From an uncultured Aquimarina sp. (GTDB taxonomy: Bacteria; Bacteroidota; Bacteroidia; Flavobacteriales; Flavobacteriaceae): a stretch of DNA of 64,000 nucleotides. The stretch spans positions 62,001 to 126,000 of the forward strand of contig CANMLW010000002.1 in the NCBI GenBank assembly GCA_947498705.1. The letters are read 5' to 3'. Each line of letters begins with the position of its first letter. Position 1 is the first letter of the stretch. The notes beneath the pieces are model-generated. The model was not told the DNA's origin and ran no database searches. It saw only the letters and a list, made by a program, of their open reading frames with translations. Positions 18,755 through 28,599 of the stretch are shown here, in pieces. The position numbers were made by a program, and so were the translations under genes.

Positions 18755-21700
18755 ATGAAATTAAAATTACTCCTACATTTATTGGTAGCCTCCTATCTAT
18801 TGGGGATACAACAAGGAATTTCGCAATCTACATTTATCAATGAGATTCATTATGACAACACCAGCACCGATGTTAATGAAGCAATAGAAATTGCCGGTGC
18901 TGCAGGAACCGACCTTACAGGGTGGACTCTTGTATTATACAATGGCTCTAACAGCAGTGTTTATAATACAATCAATCTGTCGGGTACAATTACCGACCAA
19001 CAAAATGGATTTGGTACTGTTATAGAAGTTTTACCTGCTAATGGCTTACAAAATGGTGCTCCCGATGGGATTGCATTAGTCGATAATAGCAATACCGTAG
19101 TTCAATTTTTAAGCTATGAAGGGGTGTTTACCGCTACCAATGGCCCTGCTTCTGGATTAACAAGTACTGATATAGGAGTATCAGAATCCAGCAGTACTCC
19201 TGTAGGAGCTTCGTTGCAATTATCAGGAACCGGAACCGTTGCAACCGATTTTGTTTGGGAGGTTACTACAGCAAATACTTATGGAGCGGTAAATACCAAT
19301 CAGGTGTTAGGAAACCCAGTAATATTACCAGTTATTAATGAGTTTGTAGTTAACCATACAGGATCAGATACCGATGAGTTTGTAGAAATACTAGCGGGCG
19401 CATCTACCGATCTAAGTGAATATTGGTTATTAGAGATTGAAGGAGACAGTAATGCTGCCGGAGTAATCGATGAGGTAATCCAACTAGGGACTACCGATGT
19501 AAATGGATATTTTACAACTCCTTTTGGAAGTAATACTTTCGAAAACGGAACCATGGCCTTACTATTGGTAAAAAACTTTACAGGAACAGCAGGGCAGGAT
19601 TTGGATGCTAATGACGATGGTACATTTGATAGTACCCCTTGGGAAACAAGTATCGACGAGATCGGAGTAAATGACGGAGGAGCTTCTGATCTTAATTATG
19701 CCAATGTTACATTAGAAAAATCTTTTGATGGAATCTCTTTTACCGTTGGGGGAGCCTCTAGGTATCCTAATGGTCAAGACACCGATGCGGCTGCCGATTG
19801 GACCAGAAATGATTTTGATGGTAATGGTTTGCCAAGTTTTCCTACTGTCATTGCAGAACCAGGAGAAGCTGTAAACACTCCTAATCGTGAAAATGTAGTG
19901 ATCGACGATGTTGTGACTCCAACAGCCGATATTGTTATTAATGAATTAGATGCAGATACCGATGGATCTGATGTATTAGAGTTTATAGAGCTTTATGATG
20001 GAGGTGCTGGTAACACTTCGTTAGATGGACATATTTTGGTATTCTTTAATGGTTCTAATAACCAGAGCTATGCAACCTATGATTTAACAGGAACTGCTAC
20101 CAATGCCAATGGGTATTTTGTAATTGGTAATGCAGATGTAGCTAATGTATCGATTACGTTTGCTGGTAATGGATTACAAAACGGCGCTGATGCAGTAGCT
20201 CTATATAAAACGGTAGCGTCTAATTTTCCTAACGGAAGTGCTATTACTACCGATAATCTGGTAGATGCGATTGTATACGATACTAATGATAGTGATGATG
20301 TTGAGTTGTTGGTGTTATTAAATGCAAACGAACCACAGCTAAATGAAGATGGTAAGAATGATAAAAATTTTCACTCGCTACAGCGTTTCCCTAACGGATC
20401 TGGAGGATTAAGAAATACTAGTACCTATACACAGGCAATTCCTACTCCGGGAGCTGCCAATACCAATGCTACAGAAATAGTTGCACTGGTAATTAATGAA
20501 TTAGATGCAGATACAGTAGGCTCTGATTCTTTAGAATTTGTAGAGTTATATGACGGCGGAACCGGAAATACGTCGTTAGACGGTTATGTATTGGTAAACT
20601 ATAACGGAAGCAATAATACCAGCTATAATGCAATCGATCTGGATGGTTTTTCTACCAATGCCGAAGGATACTTTGTAATCGGTAATGCAGATGTTGCCAA
20701 TGTAGGGTTGGTAGTGCCCGGTAATACTTTTCAGAATGGTGCTGATGCCGTGGCTTTATATTTAGGAGAAACTACCAGTTTTCCTAATGGTACTGCTATC
20801 ACTACCGATAATTTGATTGATGCGTTGGTATATGATACCAGTGATGCAGATGATGTAGAATTATTAGTATTGCTAAATGTAGATCAACCCCAGGTAAACG
20901 AAAATGAAAATGGTAACAAAGACACAGAATCATTGCAAAGAGTACCTAATGGTCAGGGAGGTGTACGTAATACGACAAGCTATGTTGCCAAAACCCCTAC
21001 ACCAGGTACTGATAATGATGGAGGGATTATCGTAACCCCAGGAGAATTGATTACCATTGCAGAAGCAAGAGCTGCTGCCGAAGGAACTTCAGTTACCATT
21101 ACCGGAGTATTAACAGTGGCCAATGAGTTTCGCGGTCCGGCATTTATACAGGATGCCACGGGAGGGATCGCTATTTTTGATGAACAGGTACATGCCAATG
21201 CAACCTTAAAAATAGGAGATTCTATTACCGTTACAGGAACCAGAACAGCGTTTAATGATCTTGTTCAGGTGGGTACTGTTACTAGTATCGAAAATAATGG
21301 AACTCCTCAAAATGCTATTACCCCAAAAGATATTACGTTGTCCGAATTAGCCAATCACCCAGCAGAATTGGTAAGAGTTGTAAATACTACGTTCCCTAAT
21401 CCTGGAGATTTATTATTTGGAGATTCAAATTATACGCTGACAGATGCTAGTGGTAGTGGCGATGTACGAATCGATAATGATATTATAGCTATAGTAGGAA
21501 AGGCTCAACCAACTACTTGTTCAGAGATTATTGGGGTTGTAGGGCGTTTTAGAGAATTTTTTCAATTATTGCCTAGGCTAGAAGCAGATGTTCCTTGTGC
21601 AGAAGAGTTTGTTCCGCCAGGAGATACGATCAATATTCCTAAAGAAGATACTTTTGATGTAGCTACCTGGAACATCGAGTGGTTTGGTGATGAAAATAAC

Positions 21701-23380
21701 TCTCCTGTAGGTCAAAATCCAATGTCTGACCAAATACAACGAGATAGTACGGCTACTGTACTTAAAAAACTAAAAGCAGATGTATATGCTGTACAAGAAA
21801 TTGCAGACGATGCTTTATTTGCAGAATTGGTAGGTCAGTTACCAGGGTATGACTATATCTTATCTGATGCAGTTTCCAGACCAGGTTCTGGAGGTGTTTC
21901 TCAAAAAGTTGGGTTTATCTATAATACAGCAACTGTATCTGTAGTACATACCAGAGCAATGTTCGAGTCTATTCACCCATTATACAATGGAGGTGATGAT
22001 AGCGCATTGGTAAATTACCCGAGTACCACCGATCGTTTTTATGCCAGTGGGCGATTACCATTCTTAATGACGGCCGATGTAACCATAAACGGAGTAACAG
22101 AACGTATTGATTTAATCGCATTACATGCCAGAGCCAATAGTAGTCGTGATCCGCAGAACCGTTATGATATGCGTAAATATGATGTAGAGGTATTAAAAGA
22201 TTCTTTGGATACACACTTTGCCAATAACAAGGTAATGCTGTTGGGAGATTATAATGATGATGTAGACGAAACTGTTGCCGATATTACTTCTACAGTTTCT
22301 AGTTTTCAGGAATATGTAGATGACAGTACTAATTATTCTATAGTTTCTGCTGCTCTTAGTGAAGCAGGAAGACGCTCTTTTGTATTTAGAGAAAATATGA
22401 TCGATCATATTGGTATTACCAACGAATTAGACGAAGCTTATATCCAAAACTCTGTTACGGTACATTACGAGGTATATGATAATGACTATGCATTTACCAC
22501 CTCTGATCACTTACCTGTTTCTGCACGATTCTTGTTAGAACAACCTTTTATAGACAACGAATGTGCAGGAGGGGCTATAGTAGCTTTTGAACAAGGAAGA
22601 AGAAAGGACGGAAGAAGAATTTGTAGATTTAGAAGCCGACCAAAACGTGCGCTAGGAAAAGCCAAAGAAAGAAGATATGCCAATTTTGTGAGTTTAGGTT
22701 TTGGAGGATCTATCACCATCGAACTTAACAACGAGGTTTTTGATAATAAAGATAGCAATGAGTTGGCAGTAGTAGAGTCTACAGGATTTTACAGACAGAT
22801 TCCTTGTCGTTATTACCCAGAATCGGCAGAGGTTTTTGCATCGCAAGATGGGGTAACATTTGTCTCGTTGGGTACTACTTGCCAGGACGGAGAGTTTGAT
22901 CTTGCCACAGGTAATTTATCTTCTGCAAAATTTGTGAAGATTGTAGATACCAGTGACAGATCTGTGTTCCCTTGGTTTGCAGATGGATATGATTTGGATG
23001 CAGTAGTATGTCTGACAGGAAATACACCCGCAGCTAGAAGTAAAGAATCGATCGTATATGCAGAAAGCCCAACAGGTTTAGAAAGTGAGATGGTAGGCGA
23101 TGTGTCTGAGTTAGAAGACGAACCTATTTTATTAGCTACACATCCTAATCCAGTAGAAAATATATTAAGTATCGAATTGAACTCCTTTACAACAGGAGCC
23201 ATATCGATTGCTATTACCGATGTGATGGGTAAAACAGTATATACGCAAACAGCTACTGTTAATGAAGGACAGTCTAGCATATCTATAGATATGAGTACAT
23301 ATCCTAAAGGTTTTTATGTGGTTCATGTAGCAAATAAAAGCGGAAGTTTTAGTACTACCCAAAAGATTATAAAGGAATAA
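18755..23380 (+). CDS. large T9SS-secreted extracellular nuclease with lamin-tail domains
   Basis: This 1541-residue protein (ATG 18755; the upstream in-frame TTG at 18716 is rejected because the signal peptide starts MKLKLLLHLL) has four lamin-tail-like domains. The third and fourth share INELDADT and FVELYDGG-type blocks. Next comes an OB-like domain (SVTITGVLTVANEF, FIQDATGGIAIFD), then an EEP nuclease domain from about residue 970 to 1270 with TWNIEWFG, AVQEIAD, HARAN, LLGDYNDD and SDHLPVSARF. A discoidin-like region and a C-terminal Por/T9SS sorting domain (HPNPVENIL ... QKIIKE) follow. It probably degrades DNA or phosphodiesters outside the cell. All expected EEP residues are visible. 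Confidence 0.88.
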   Translation: MKLKLLLHLLVASYLLGIQQGISQSTFINEIHYDNTSTDVNEAIEIAGAAGTDLTGWTLVLYNGSNSSVYNTINLSGTITDQQNGFGTVIEVLPANGLQNGAPDGIALVDNSNTVVQFLSYEGVFTATNGPASGLTSTDIGVSESSSTPVGASLQLSGTGTVATDFVWEVTTANTYGAVNTNQVLGNPVILPVINEFVVNHTGSDTDEFVEILAGASTDLSEYWLLEIEGDSNAAGVIDEVIQLGTTDVNGYFTTPFGSNTFENGTMALLLVKNFTGTAGQDLDANDDGTFDSTPWETSIDEIGVNDGGASDLNYANVTLEKSFDGISFTVGGASRYPNGQDTDAAADWTRNDFDGNGLPSFPTVIAEPGEAVNTPNRENVVIDDVVTPTADIVINELDADTDGSDVLEFIELYDGGAGNTSLDGHILVFFNGSNNQSYATYDLTGTATNANGYFVIGNADVANVSITFAGNGLQNGADAVALYKTVASNFPNGSAITTDNLVDAIVYDTNDSDDVELLVLLNANEPQLNEDGKNDKNFHSLQRFPNGSGGLRNTSTYTQAIPTPGAANTNATEIVALVINELDADTVGSDSLEFVELYDGGTGNTSLDGYVLVNYNGSNNTSYNAIDLDGFSTNAEGYFVIGNADVANVGLVVPGNTFQNGADAVALYLGETTSFPNGTAITTDNLIDALVYDTSDADDVELLVLLNVDQPQVNENENGNKDTESLQRVPNGQGGVRNTTSYVAKTPTPGTDNDGGIIVTPGELITIAEARAAAEGTSVTITGVLTVANEFRGPAFIQDATGGIAIFDEQVHANATLKIGDSITVTGTRTAFNDLVQVGTVTSIENNGTPQNAITPKDITLSELANHPAELVRVVNTTFPNPGDLLFGDSNYTLTDASGSGDVRIDNDIIAIVGKAQPTTCSEIIGVVGRFREFFQLLPRLEADVPCAEEFVPPGDTINIPKEDTFDVATWNIEWFGDENNSPVGQNPMSDQIQRDSTATVLKKLKADVYAVQEIADDALFAELVGQLPGYDYILSDAVSRPGSGGVSQKVGFIYNTATVSVVHTRAMFESIHPLYNGGDDSALVNYPSTTDRFYASGRLPFLMTADVTINGVTERIDLIALHARANSSRDPQNRYDMRKYDVEVLKDSLDTHFANNKVMLLGDYNDDVDETVADITSTVSSFQEYVDDSTNYSIVSAALSEAGRRSFVFRENMIDHIGITNELDEAYIQNSVTVHYEVYDNDYAFTTSDHLPVSARFLLEQPFIDNECAGGAIVAFEQGRRKDGRRICRFRSRPKRALGKAKERRYANFVSLGFGGSITIELNNEVFDNKDSNELAVVESTGFYRQIPCRYYPESAEVFASQDGVTFVSLGTTCQDGEFDLATGNLSSAKFVKIVDTSDRSVFPWFADGYDLDAVVCLTGNTPAARSKESIVYAESPTGLESEMVGDVSELEDEPILLATHPNPVENILSIELNSFTTGAISIAITDVMGKTVYTQTATVNEGQSSISIDMSTYPKGFYVVHVANKSGSFSTTQKIIKE

Positions 23381-23427
23381 ATGCCTTTTCATATCGTATA
23401 AAGCGAGATGTTTAAGATACTACTAAT

Positions 23428-23466
23428 AAAGCCCCCAAAGGTTTTTAAAAACCTTTGGGGGCTTTT
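23428..23466. terminator. strong bidirectional terminator
   Basis: A perfect 19-bp inverted repeat (AAAGCCCCCAAAGGTTTTT and its complement) follows the nuclease gene and ends in TTTT. It separates this gene from the convergent TPR-AraC regulator. A closely related hairpin occurs at 26671-26711. Confidence 0.85.
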
Positions 23467-23588
23467 GTACTATTAATATAAATAATCATAGCAGATAGAC
23501 AATTTTAAATATCTTAAAAAATAAATTGACTCTATAGAAGTAATAAGTTATGTTTCTAATAAATTATGGAATCTTAATTACTATTATG

Positions 23589-25334
23589 CTATTGTTTCGT
23601 TAGAATATTATTTTCTAGTTTCTTGATAAAATAAGAAGGTTTGATTCCTGTTTTTTTATAAAAAGCCTGTGAAAAAGAGATTGGGTTACTAAATCCTGCA
23701 ACTTCGGAAATTGCCTTAATAGTATATTTTCTAAATTTATGATCTTTTTTAAGTTCATCAATAATGTAATCAATTCTTAGCTCATTAATATAATGGATGA
23801 ACTTTTTTCCTTTATAATAGTTAATAAATTGCGATACATACTTAGAATTAGAATTAACCTTTTTTGCAAGAATATTAACCGTAATATTTGGATTGAGATA
23901 TCCCTTCTTATCTTCAAATTTTTTAATATTTACTTCTAATGTTTTTACAATGTCTTCTGGTAAAGAATAAAGTTTCTTTTTGTCTATTTTATTGTTGCTT
24001 TTTTCTTGTTTATTAGCTTTTTGATTGATTAAATATTCAAATTTTTGTTTGTAGACTCTTCTTTTCCTATAATTAAAAATTAATATAATAGATACAATAA
24101 TAAACCCTATGATTAAAAATATAATTCCTTTCAATCTAAATGAATTAGATTGATTTAATTTAAGTATTAACTTTTCTTTTTTGCTAATTAAGTTTGGAGT
24201 ATCAAAATCCTTTACAATTTTATCATTGATGTATTGATAGTTAGAGTTTAGGACACTGTCTACAGATATTAGTCGATTCAAATAGAAAAGTTGTTTTTTA
24301 TCATCTTCATTATTTTTAAAGTGATTTATTAATATTTTGTATCCTTCTCTAAGCTCGGGAAATAAATCTTTGAAGTTATAAAATAAACTATCTACAGTTT
24401 TAAACTGAAAAATGGCATTTTCTACTTTATTATTTTCAAAATATGATTTTCCTAAATAAAACCTGGTAAATATTTCATTAGATGTGTCTTCTAATTCAAT
24501 AAGTTTGGGAATAACTTTTTTAAGACTATCAATAGCATTTTTATAGTTTTTTTTATAATATAAATTTACACCTTCATTCATTATAAAATAATGATACATA
24601 TCATTGTCATTATTAGATAGTGAAATTTTAATCCCTTTTTTATTAATTGCGGTAGCGGTATCTAGTTTTTGTAGTTTGGTATAAGAATCTGACAAGGCGA
24701 ATAAACCTATTAAATGACTATAATAATCTTTTGGGTATTCTGATTCTTTAGACGTAATATAATTATAAAATTCTTTAAAAATTTCTAAACTTTCTTCATG
24801 CTTACCTATTCTATCCTTTAATGCTCCAATATTAAATTTAGAATCATACGCCAAAACACTATTATTATGTTCTTTTGCTATTCTATACGAATTAAAGTAA
24901 TTATCTAATGCTTCTTTGTAGTTTGCATTATCTGTATAAAAGTCACCTTTAAAATAATAGAAAGTTGCTGGATAATATTTGTTTTCATAATTTTTTGATA
25001 ACCTAATGGCAATATCTAAATAGTCTATTTTTAGTGAATCCGGTGAGGTAATACTTAAAAAAAAATAGCCTTTAGCCATTTTAAGACTATCATTATCTAG
25101 AGTACTTTTTTTGAGATAACTTTGGGCATAAATGTGAGCTATATTAGGAGATGACTCTTCGTGCTTATAAAATAATTTTTTTAAGTACTTATAGGATTTT
25201 TTATTTAGAGAGTCTGGCGTTTTATATTTACTTACTACTTCGATATTAGAAAGTTTACTTTTACCTATTTGAACAAAACCAAAGAGTAATATAATAATTG
25301 AAACGCTTAAAATTTTACTTAAAAACTTGACCAT
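23589..25334 (-). CDS. membrane-anchored TPR-AraC family transcriptional regulator
   Basis: This 581-residue protein has an N-terminal hydrophobic segment (about 8-24) and tetratricopeptide-like helices over about 60-380. A transmembrane helix (LKGIIFLIIGFIIVSIILIF, about 398-417) precedes a basic coiled stretch and a C-terminal AraC DNA-binding domain (about 480-575) with ISEVAGFSNPISFSQAFYKKTG. The topology suggests an extracytoplasmic TPR sensor fused to a cytoplasmic DNA-binding domain, common in Flavobacteria. The ligand and targets are unknown. Direct repeats lie in its upstream region. Confidence 0.85.
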   Translation of the reverse strand: MVKFLSKILSVSIIILLFGFVQIGKSKLSNIEVVSKYKTPDSLNKKSYKYLKKLFYKHEESSPNIAHIYAQSYLKKSTLDNDSLKMAKGYFFLSITSPDSLKIDYLDIAIRLSKNYENKYYPATFYYFKGDFYTDNANYKEALDNYFNSYRIAKEHNNSVLAYDSKFNIGALKDRIGKHEESLEIFKEFYNYITSKESEYPKDYYSHLIGLFALSDSYTKLQKLDTATAINKKGIKISLSNNDNDMYHYFIMNEGVNLYYKKNYKNAIDSLKKVIPKLIELEDTSNEIFTRFYLGKSYFENNKVENAIFQFKTVDSLFYNFKDLFPELREGYKILINHFKNNEDDKKQLFYLNRLISVDSVLNSNYQYINDKIVKDFDTPNLISKKEKLILKLNQSNSFRLKGIIFLIIGFIIVSIILIFNYRKRRVYKQKFEYLINQKANKQEKSNNKIDKKKLYSLPEDIVKTLEVNIKKFEDKKGYLNPNITVNILAKKVNSNSKYVSQFINYYKGKKFIHYINELRIDYIIDELKKDHKFRKYTIKAISEVAGFSNPISFSQAFYKKTGIKPSYFIKKLENNILTKQ

Positions 25335-25765
25335 AGGTGTTAAAAAATTACCGAATCAAGATCAAAATACTTAAACAAGTATAAATTGACGAATAATATC
25401 TTTTAAAATTTCATAAAAACTTCCGTAATAATATATTACTATTTGAAATACAGTGTTTTATTAAGGATTTCGTGTTTGTGTTCTTTGCATTAGATTCCAG
25501 AATTTATGGTTTAAATTCCAGAATCTATAAATACTTCCTTTGCACAAACGTAAATCTCCCCCATATATTTGACCCAATCATTTACAAATTAAGAATGCAG
25601 GGTTATAAGTCAGATGTTTGTTTGTTGATAGTAAATGATTACCTATAACTTTATACTATTAGCAATCAGATGAACAAAAACATACACAATCCCATAAGTG
25701 TAATAAATTAAAATCAAGTTCGGACATCTGACCTTGGACTACGGATTCAAAAAAAAACAAAAAGT
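25335..25765. other. divergent intergenic region with direct and inverted repeats
   Basis: This 431-base region lies between the TPR-AraC regulator and the small HTH gene. It holds a 14-bp direct repeat with 21-bp period (25494-25528) and an inverted repeat GTCAGATGT / ACATCTGAC (25609-25617 and 25724-25732). I saw no additional gene. Confidence 0.5.
25494..25528. promoter_or_regulatory. candidate AraC-type operator: direct repeat, 21-bp period
   Basis: ATTCCAGAATTTAT (25494-25507) is repeated as ATTCCAGAATCTAT (25515-25528) with one mismatch. The start-to-start distance is 21 bases, two helical turns, as found for classical AraC-family half-sites. It lies 160 bases upstream of the TPR-AraC gene, so autoregulation is a reasonable inference. 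Confidence 0.4.
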
Positions 25766-26047
25766 ATGGAAATTATGATGAAGAATATAGCAATGATAGA
25801 GCGTATCGATAGGTTGATACGTATGCAGGCAACGGGATCACCTGAATATTTAGCATCTCGTTTAGGAGTTTCTAAAACCACTTTATACAGGATCATTAAA
25901 ACTATGAAAACCTTAAATGCTCCTGTGATTTATGACTATTCGTTACAAAGTTTTATATATGAAAAAGCAGTGGGGTTTCAGTTTGGATTTTTTACAGAAC
26001 AGACGAGAGTTCTATCAGGATCTGGTAGTCTAAGGTTGCATAGTTGA
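25766..26047 (+). CDS. small HTH protein
   Basis: This 93-residue protein has a helix-turn-helix in its first half: IERIDRLIRMQATGSPEYLA followed by SRLGVSKTTLYRIIKTMK, the arrangement of DeoR/HTH_11-like domains. The second half (ending VGFQFGFF plus a Ser/Gly tail) has no recognisable effector domain, so it may be a stand-alone DNA-binding protein. Short inverted repeats TTCGGACAT (25719-25727) and ATGTCCGAA (26073-26081) flank the gene. The start is the ATG after an A-rich stretch. Confidence 0.6.
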   Translation: MEIMMKNIAMIERIDRLIRMQATGSPEYLASRLGVSKTTLYRIIKTMKTLNAPVIYDYSLQSFIYEKAVGFQFGFFTEQTRVLSGSGSLRLHS

Positions 26048-26170
26048 TAAAATATGAATTATTAATGTTAATATGTCCGAAGTTCATTATCTGTTTAATG
26101 ATGTTTTGTTGGTTATTGTTAACATGCTTATTTGTTGTTAATTTCATAAAATATAAATCTATATTATCAT

Positions 26171-26572
26171 ATGTTACAAAAGGACCATTTAATGCGATTG
26201 ATACAAACGCTTTCTGATGCTATAAATCGAATAATTAATAAGATCGATAAAGGAGATGATGATGGAGCCAAAGCATTACTAAAAGATACCTATGCACTCT
26301 TGGGGCAAAAAGATATTTTTTTTCATACACAAGGAGTAGAGGATATTATCAATTTCTTTAAAGAAAAAGAAGAAAACTATATTGATAAGGTACAAATGCT
26401 AGCTAAACTATTATTTGAAGAATCAAGAATTGAAAATGATCAAATCAAGAAAAAGGAACTATTACAAAAAACAAAATCTTTGTTAGAGCATTATAATTCT
26501 TTTTCTAAGGAGTTTTCTTTTGAAGTGCAACAGCAATTTTCTAAAGTTGATCAACTATTAAAACAACTTTAA
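26171..26572 (+). CDS. DUF6483-like helical protein
   Basis: This 133-residue protein is almost entirely alpha-helical and charged, without signal peptide or membrane segment. Its beginning, LQKDHLMRLIQTLSDAINRI, resembles DUF6483 proteins (recollection; moderate to low certainty). The rest has a helical-repeat-like pattern with LLFEESRIE and KKKELLQKTKSLLEHYN. No function can be given. It follows the small HTH gene by about 120 bases in the same direction and ends before a terminator. Confidence 0.55.
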   Translation: MLQKDHLMRLIQTLSDAINRIINKIDKGDDDGAKALLKDTYALLGQKDIFFHTQGVEDIINFFKEKEENYIDKVQMLAKLLFEESRIENDQIKKKELLQKTKSLLEHYNSFSKEFSFEVQQQFSKVDQLLKQL

Positions 26573-26670
26573 CCATATTGTAAGGTTTAATTCTCTAGTT
26601 TTCCTAGAAGTTTAAAGGTTTTATAACTTTTAGATGCCTTTTGGTAGTAGAGTATAGTTGAAAATGCTAT

Positions 26671-26711
26671 AAAACCCCAAAGGTTTTTTGAAACCTTTGG
26701 GGGCTTGTTTT
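26671..26711. terminator. bidirectional terminator
   Basis: Stem CCCCAAAGGTTT / AAACCTTTGGGG with a TTTG loop is followed by GCTTGTTTTG on the plus strand and preceded by an A/T-rich run for the minus strand. It lies between convergent genes and is closely related in sequence to the terminator at 23428-23466. Confidence 0.75.
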
Positions 26712-26756
26712 GTTTCTTTTTAAGAAGTTTACTTTTTATAAAAATAGCAAAGCGTA

Positions 26757-28070
26757 TTATCTAGCAGTTGCTATTTGAGCATTTACTCTTACTACTGCTA
26801 CTTCTTGTTGATCATTGTTTTTTGGGTTTTTTGCAGGTTGTGTTACAAAATTTTTGATCACACCAGGTTCAAATAGTAAGCACAATGTTGATCCGCCATA
26901 ACTAAAACGACCTAGTTCATCACCTTTTTTAACTTTGGCACCTTCTACAATATGATCACCAAATCGTATCGAAGATATTTCGGTAATACCAATAGGGATC
27001 ACACAGACTTTACCCATGCTTTCATCTTCGCATTGTATGTATACCAAACCACGGGTATTAACAGAGGCTTCATACCCTAGGGATTCTGTTCCTGCTCCGG
27101 GTTCTTTCTCGCTATTACGTTGGCTAAAAGTTAGCCCCTCTACAATCTCTGTTTTGATAATCGTACCATCTACAGGAGCGTGAAATCGATGAAAATCATT
27201 ACCACTCAAAAAAGTTTGTATCATGTCTCCTCCTACAAAATCTTTTACAAGAGAGCTGTTGTTTAAAATATTGATCAGGGAATAGGTTTGTCCTTTGGCC
27301 CAAAAATCTGTAGACTCCTGAATATTTGTGGCTATTTGATAAACGGTACCATCGTTGGGAGATACAATTACTTTTTTATCATCTGGAGCAGCAATAGGCC
27401 TTAGTTCGGGTTTTATCTGCCGATGAAAAAAAGCGTTGTAAGAGGTAAAGCCAAAATGTTTTGCATGACGGTCTGGTACTACAAAACTATCCAAATCTGT
27501 ATACTCTTGCCCCTTTGGAGATAACCAGCCATATTCTCCCTGGTTAAGTACATAAGTTGATTTTTCTGAATCGAGAAAATCACACCACTCTTGTAATACC
27601 CCGGTTATGGTAGTATTAAAAGCTTCATTTCTAAAAGCACTTTCACCCGCTGGTGTTGCCATCATCTCGGTAAATAAAGAGGACATAGGAAAAGTATCTG
27701 CCCCAGTAAGATTAGGATCTGGATTAAATTTTGGAGCTCTGTGTATAATATGATTGATGACTTTTAACAACATTTCTATAGATGTAATTTTTCCAAATGT
27801 ACCACTCCTTGTTTTTCCTTTAGATTGCTCGAGCATTTGGGTTACATACATACGTGCAGTACCGTTGGTTCTAAGAATTTCTTGCATTTTTTTTACAGAA
27901 GGAGCTAACGTTGTTGCTTCACTTTGTGCTACTTCTTCTAAGACAACATTAAGCCAAATATTTATAGAGATACGTTGTTTTTCTGTATATGCAGTTCTGA
28001 TCCATTGGTCGTTAGCATGCATCTTTGCTTCCGAGGGAGTAATTTTTGGTTCAATAGTTGTTGCTTCCAT
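26757..28070 (-). CDS. phosphatidylserine decarboxylase family protein
   Basis: This 437-residue protein has an N-terminal region of about 170 residues that precedes PSD catalytic domains in long variants. The catalytic part includes FNAFFHRQIKPELRPIA-like text (as YNAFFHRQIKPELRP), VVSPNDG-like IVSPNDGTV, FHRFHAPVDG, and the C-terminal GGST (Ser394) inside FSYGGSTLCLLFEPG. That Ser corresponds to the self-cleavage serine that becomes the pyruvoyl group. Classical PSD makes phosphatidylethanolamine. Whether this long form uses phosphatidylserine or another substrate is not known. The gene is monocistronic. Confidence 0.85.
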   Translation of the reverse strand: MEATTIEPKITPSEAKMHANDQWIRTAYTEKQRISINIWLNVVLEEVAQSEATTLAPSVKKMQEILRTNGTARMYVTQMLEQSKGKTRSGTFGKITSIEMLLKVINHIIHRAPKFNPDPNLTGADTFPMSSLFTEMMATPAGESAFRNEAFNTTITGVLQEWCDFLDSEKSTYVLNQGEYGWLSPKGQEYTDLDSFVVPDRHAKHFGFTSYNAFFHRQIKPELRPIAAPDDKKVIVSPNDGTVYQIATNIQESTDFWAKGQTYSLINILNNSSLVKDFVGGDMIQTFLSGNDFHRFHAPVDGTIIKTEIVEGLTFSQRNSEKEPGAGTESLGYEASVNTRGLVYIQCEDESMGKVCVIPIGITEISSIRFGDHIVEGAKVKKGDELGRFSYGGSTLCLLFEPGVIKNFVTQPAKNPKNNDQQEVAVVRVNAQIATAR

Positions 28071-28232
28071 GTGTTTCTTTTTTATAGAGTATTAATAATT
28101 ACCTGTAATGTACAATGTTGTTGTAAAGAATACTATTTCAGCATATTGCACTGGGAAACCCACAATACAAAAAAGGGGGAGCCATTTAAGATTACTGCCT
28201 CATAAAAGTGTTTTCTCATCAATTATTCTTTG

Positions 28233-28318
28233 TAATACCAGTTCTTAAATGATTTTACTGTTAACTGAATCAAAAAGAAACAATTTTAGTAGGTAATATC
28301 ATTTTAGAAATGGTATAA
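28233..28318. repeat. MITE-like inverted repeat with TAATACCA ends
   Basis: The left end TAATACCAGTTCTTAAATGA and the complement of the right end TTATACCATTTCTAAAATGA match over about 26 bases with few mismatches. The element has no coding capacity. It shares its ATACCA terminus with the elements at 33553-33713 and 38225-38260. Confidence 0.5.
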
Positions 28319-28511
28319 ATATAGTTAGCTGATTTTTTGTTGTAGAACTCAGGTTAAATGATAATGAAGTTTTGGTTAGTTATATAAATGATGAGTAAAA
28401 CTACCCTTTTTGGGTGGGGAAATAATAGATTTCGGTCAATACTTTTGAACTCGAAATAATAACTTTTAAAACCTAATAAAAAAATCTAGAAAGACCTTTT
28501 AAAACCGTATG

Positions 28512-28560
28512 AATATCCACAAGGTGGATATTGATTAACAAAGGATTTGATTTATCCTTT
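28512..28560 (+). promoter_or_regulatory. two tandem hairpins in the leader of the 28600 gene
   Basis: The first is AATATCCAC / GTGGATATT with an AAG loop (28512-28532). The second is AAAGGAT / ATCCTTT with a 7-nt loop (28540-28560). They lie 40-90 bases before the start codon and could be operators or mRNA structures. No T-run follows, so they are not obvious terminators. Confidence 0.35.
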
Positions 28561-28599
28561 AGAGTATAATTTTAAACCAACAAATAAAAATATATTAAA

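Larger units (their letters stand above)
28071..28599. other. intergenic region with MITE-like repeat and leader hairpins
   Basis: This 529-base divergent region holds an 86-base inverted-repeat element (28233-28318) and two tandem hairpins upstream of the lipoprotein gene at 28600 (28512-28532 and 28540-28560). No extra gene is seen. Confidence 0.5.

Noticed and set aside
22813-23280. Minus-strand frame of about 155 codons inside the T9SS nuclease gene
   Set aside because: It is antisense to a complete coding region with clear EEP and T9SS domains.
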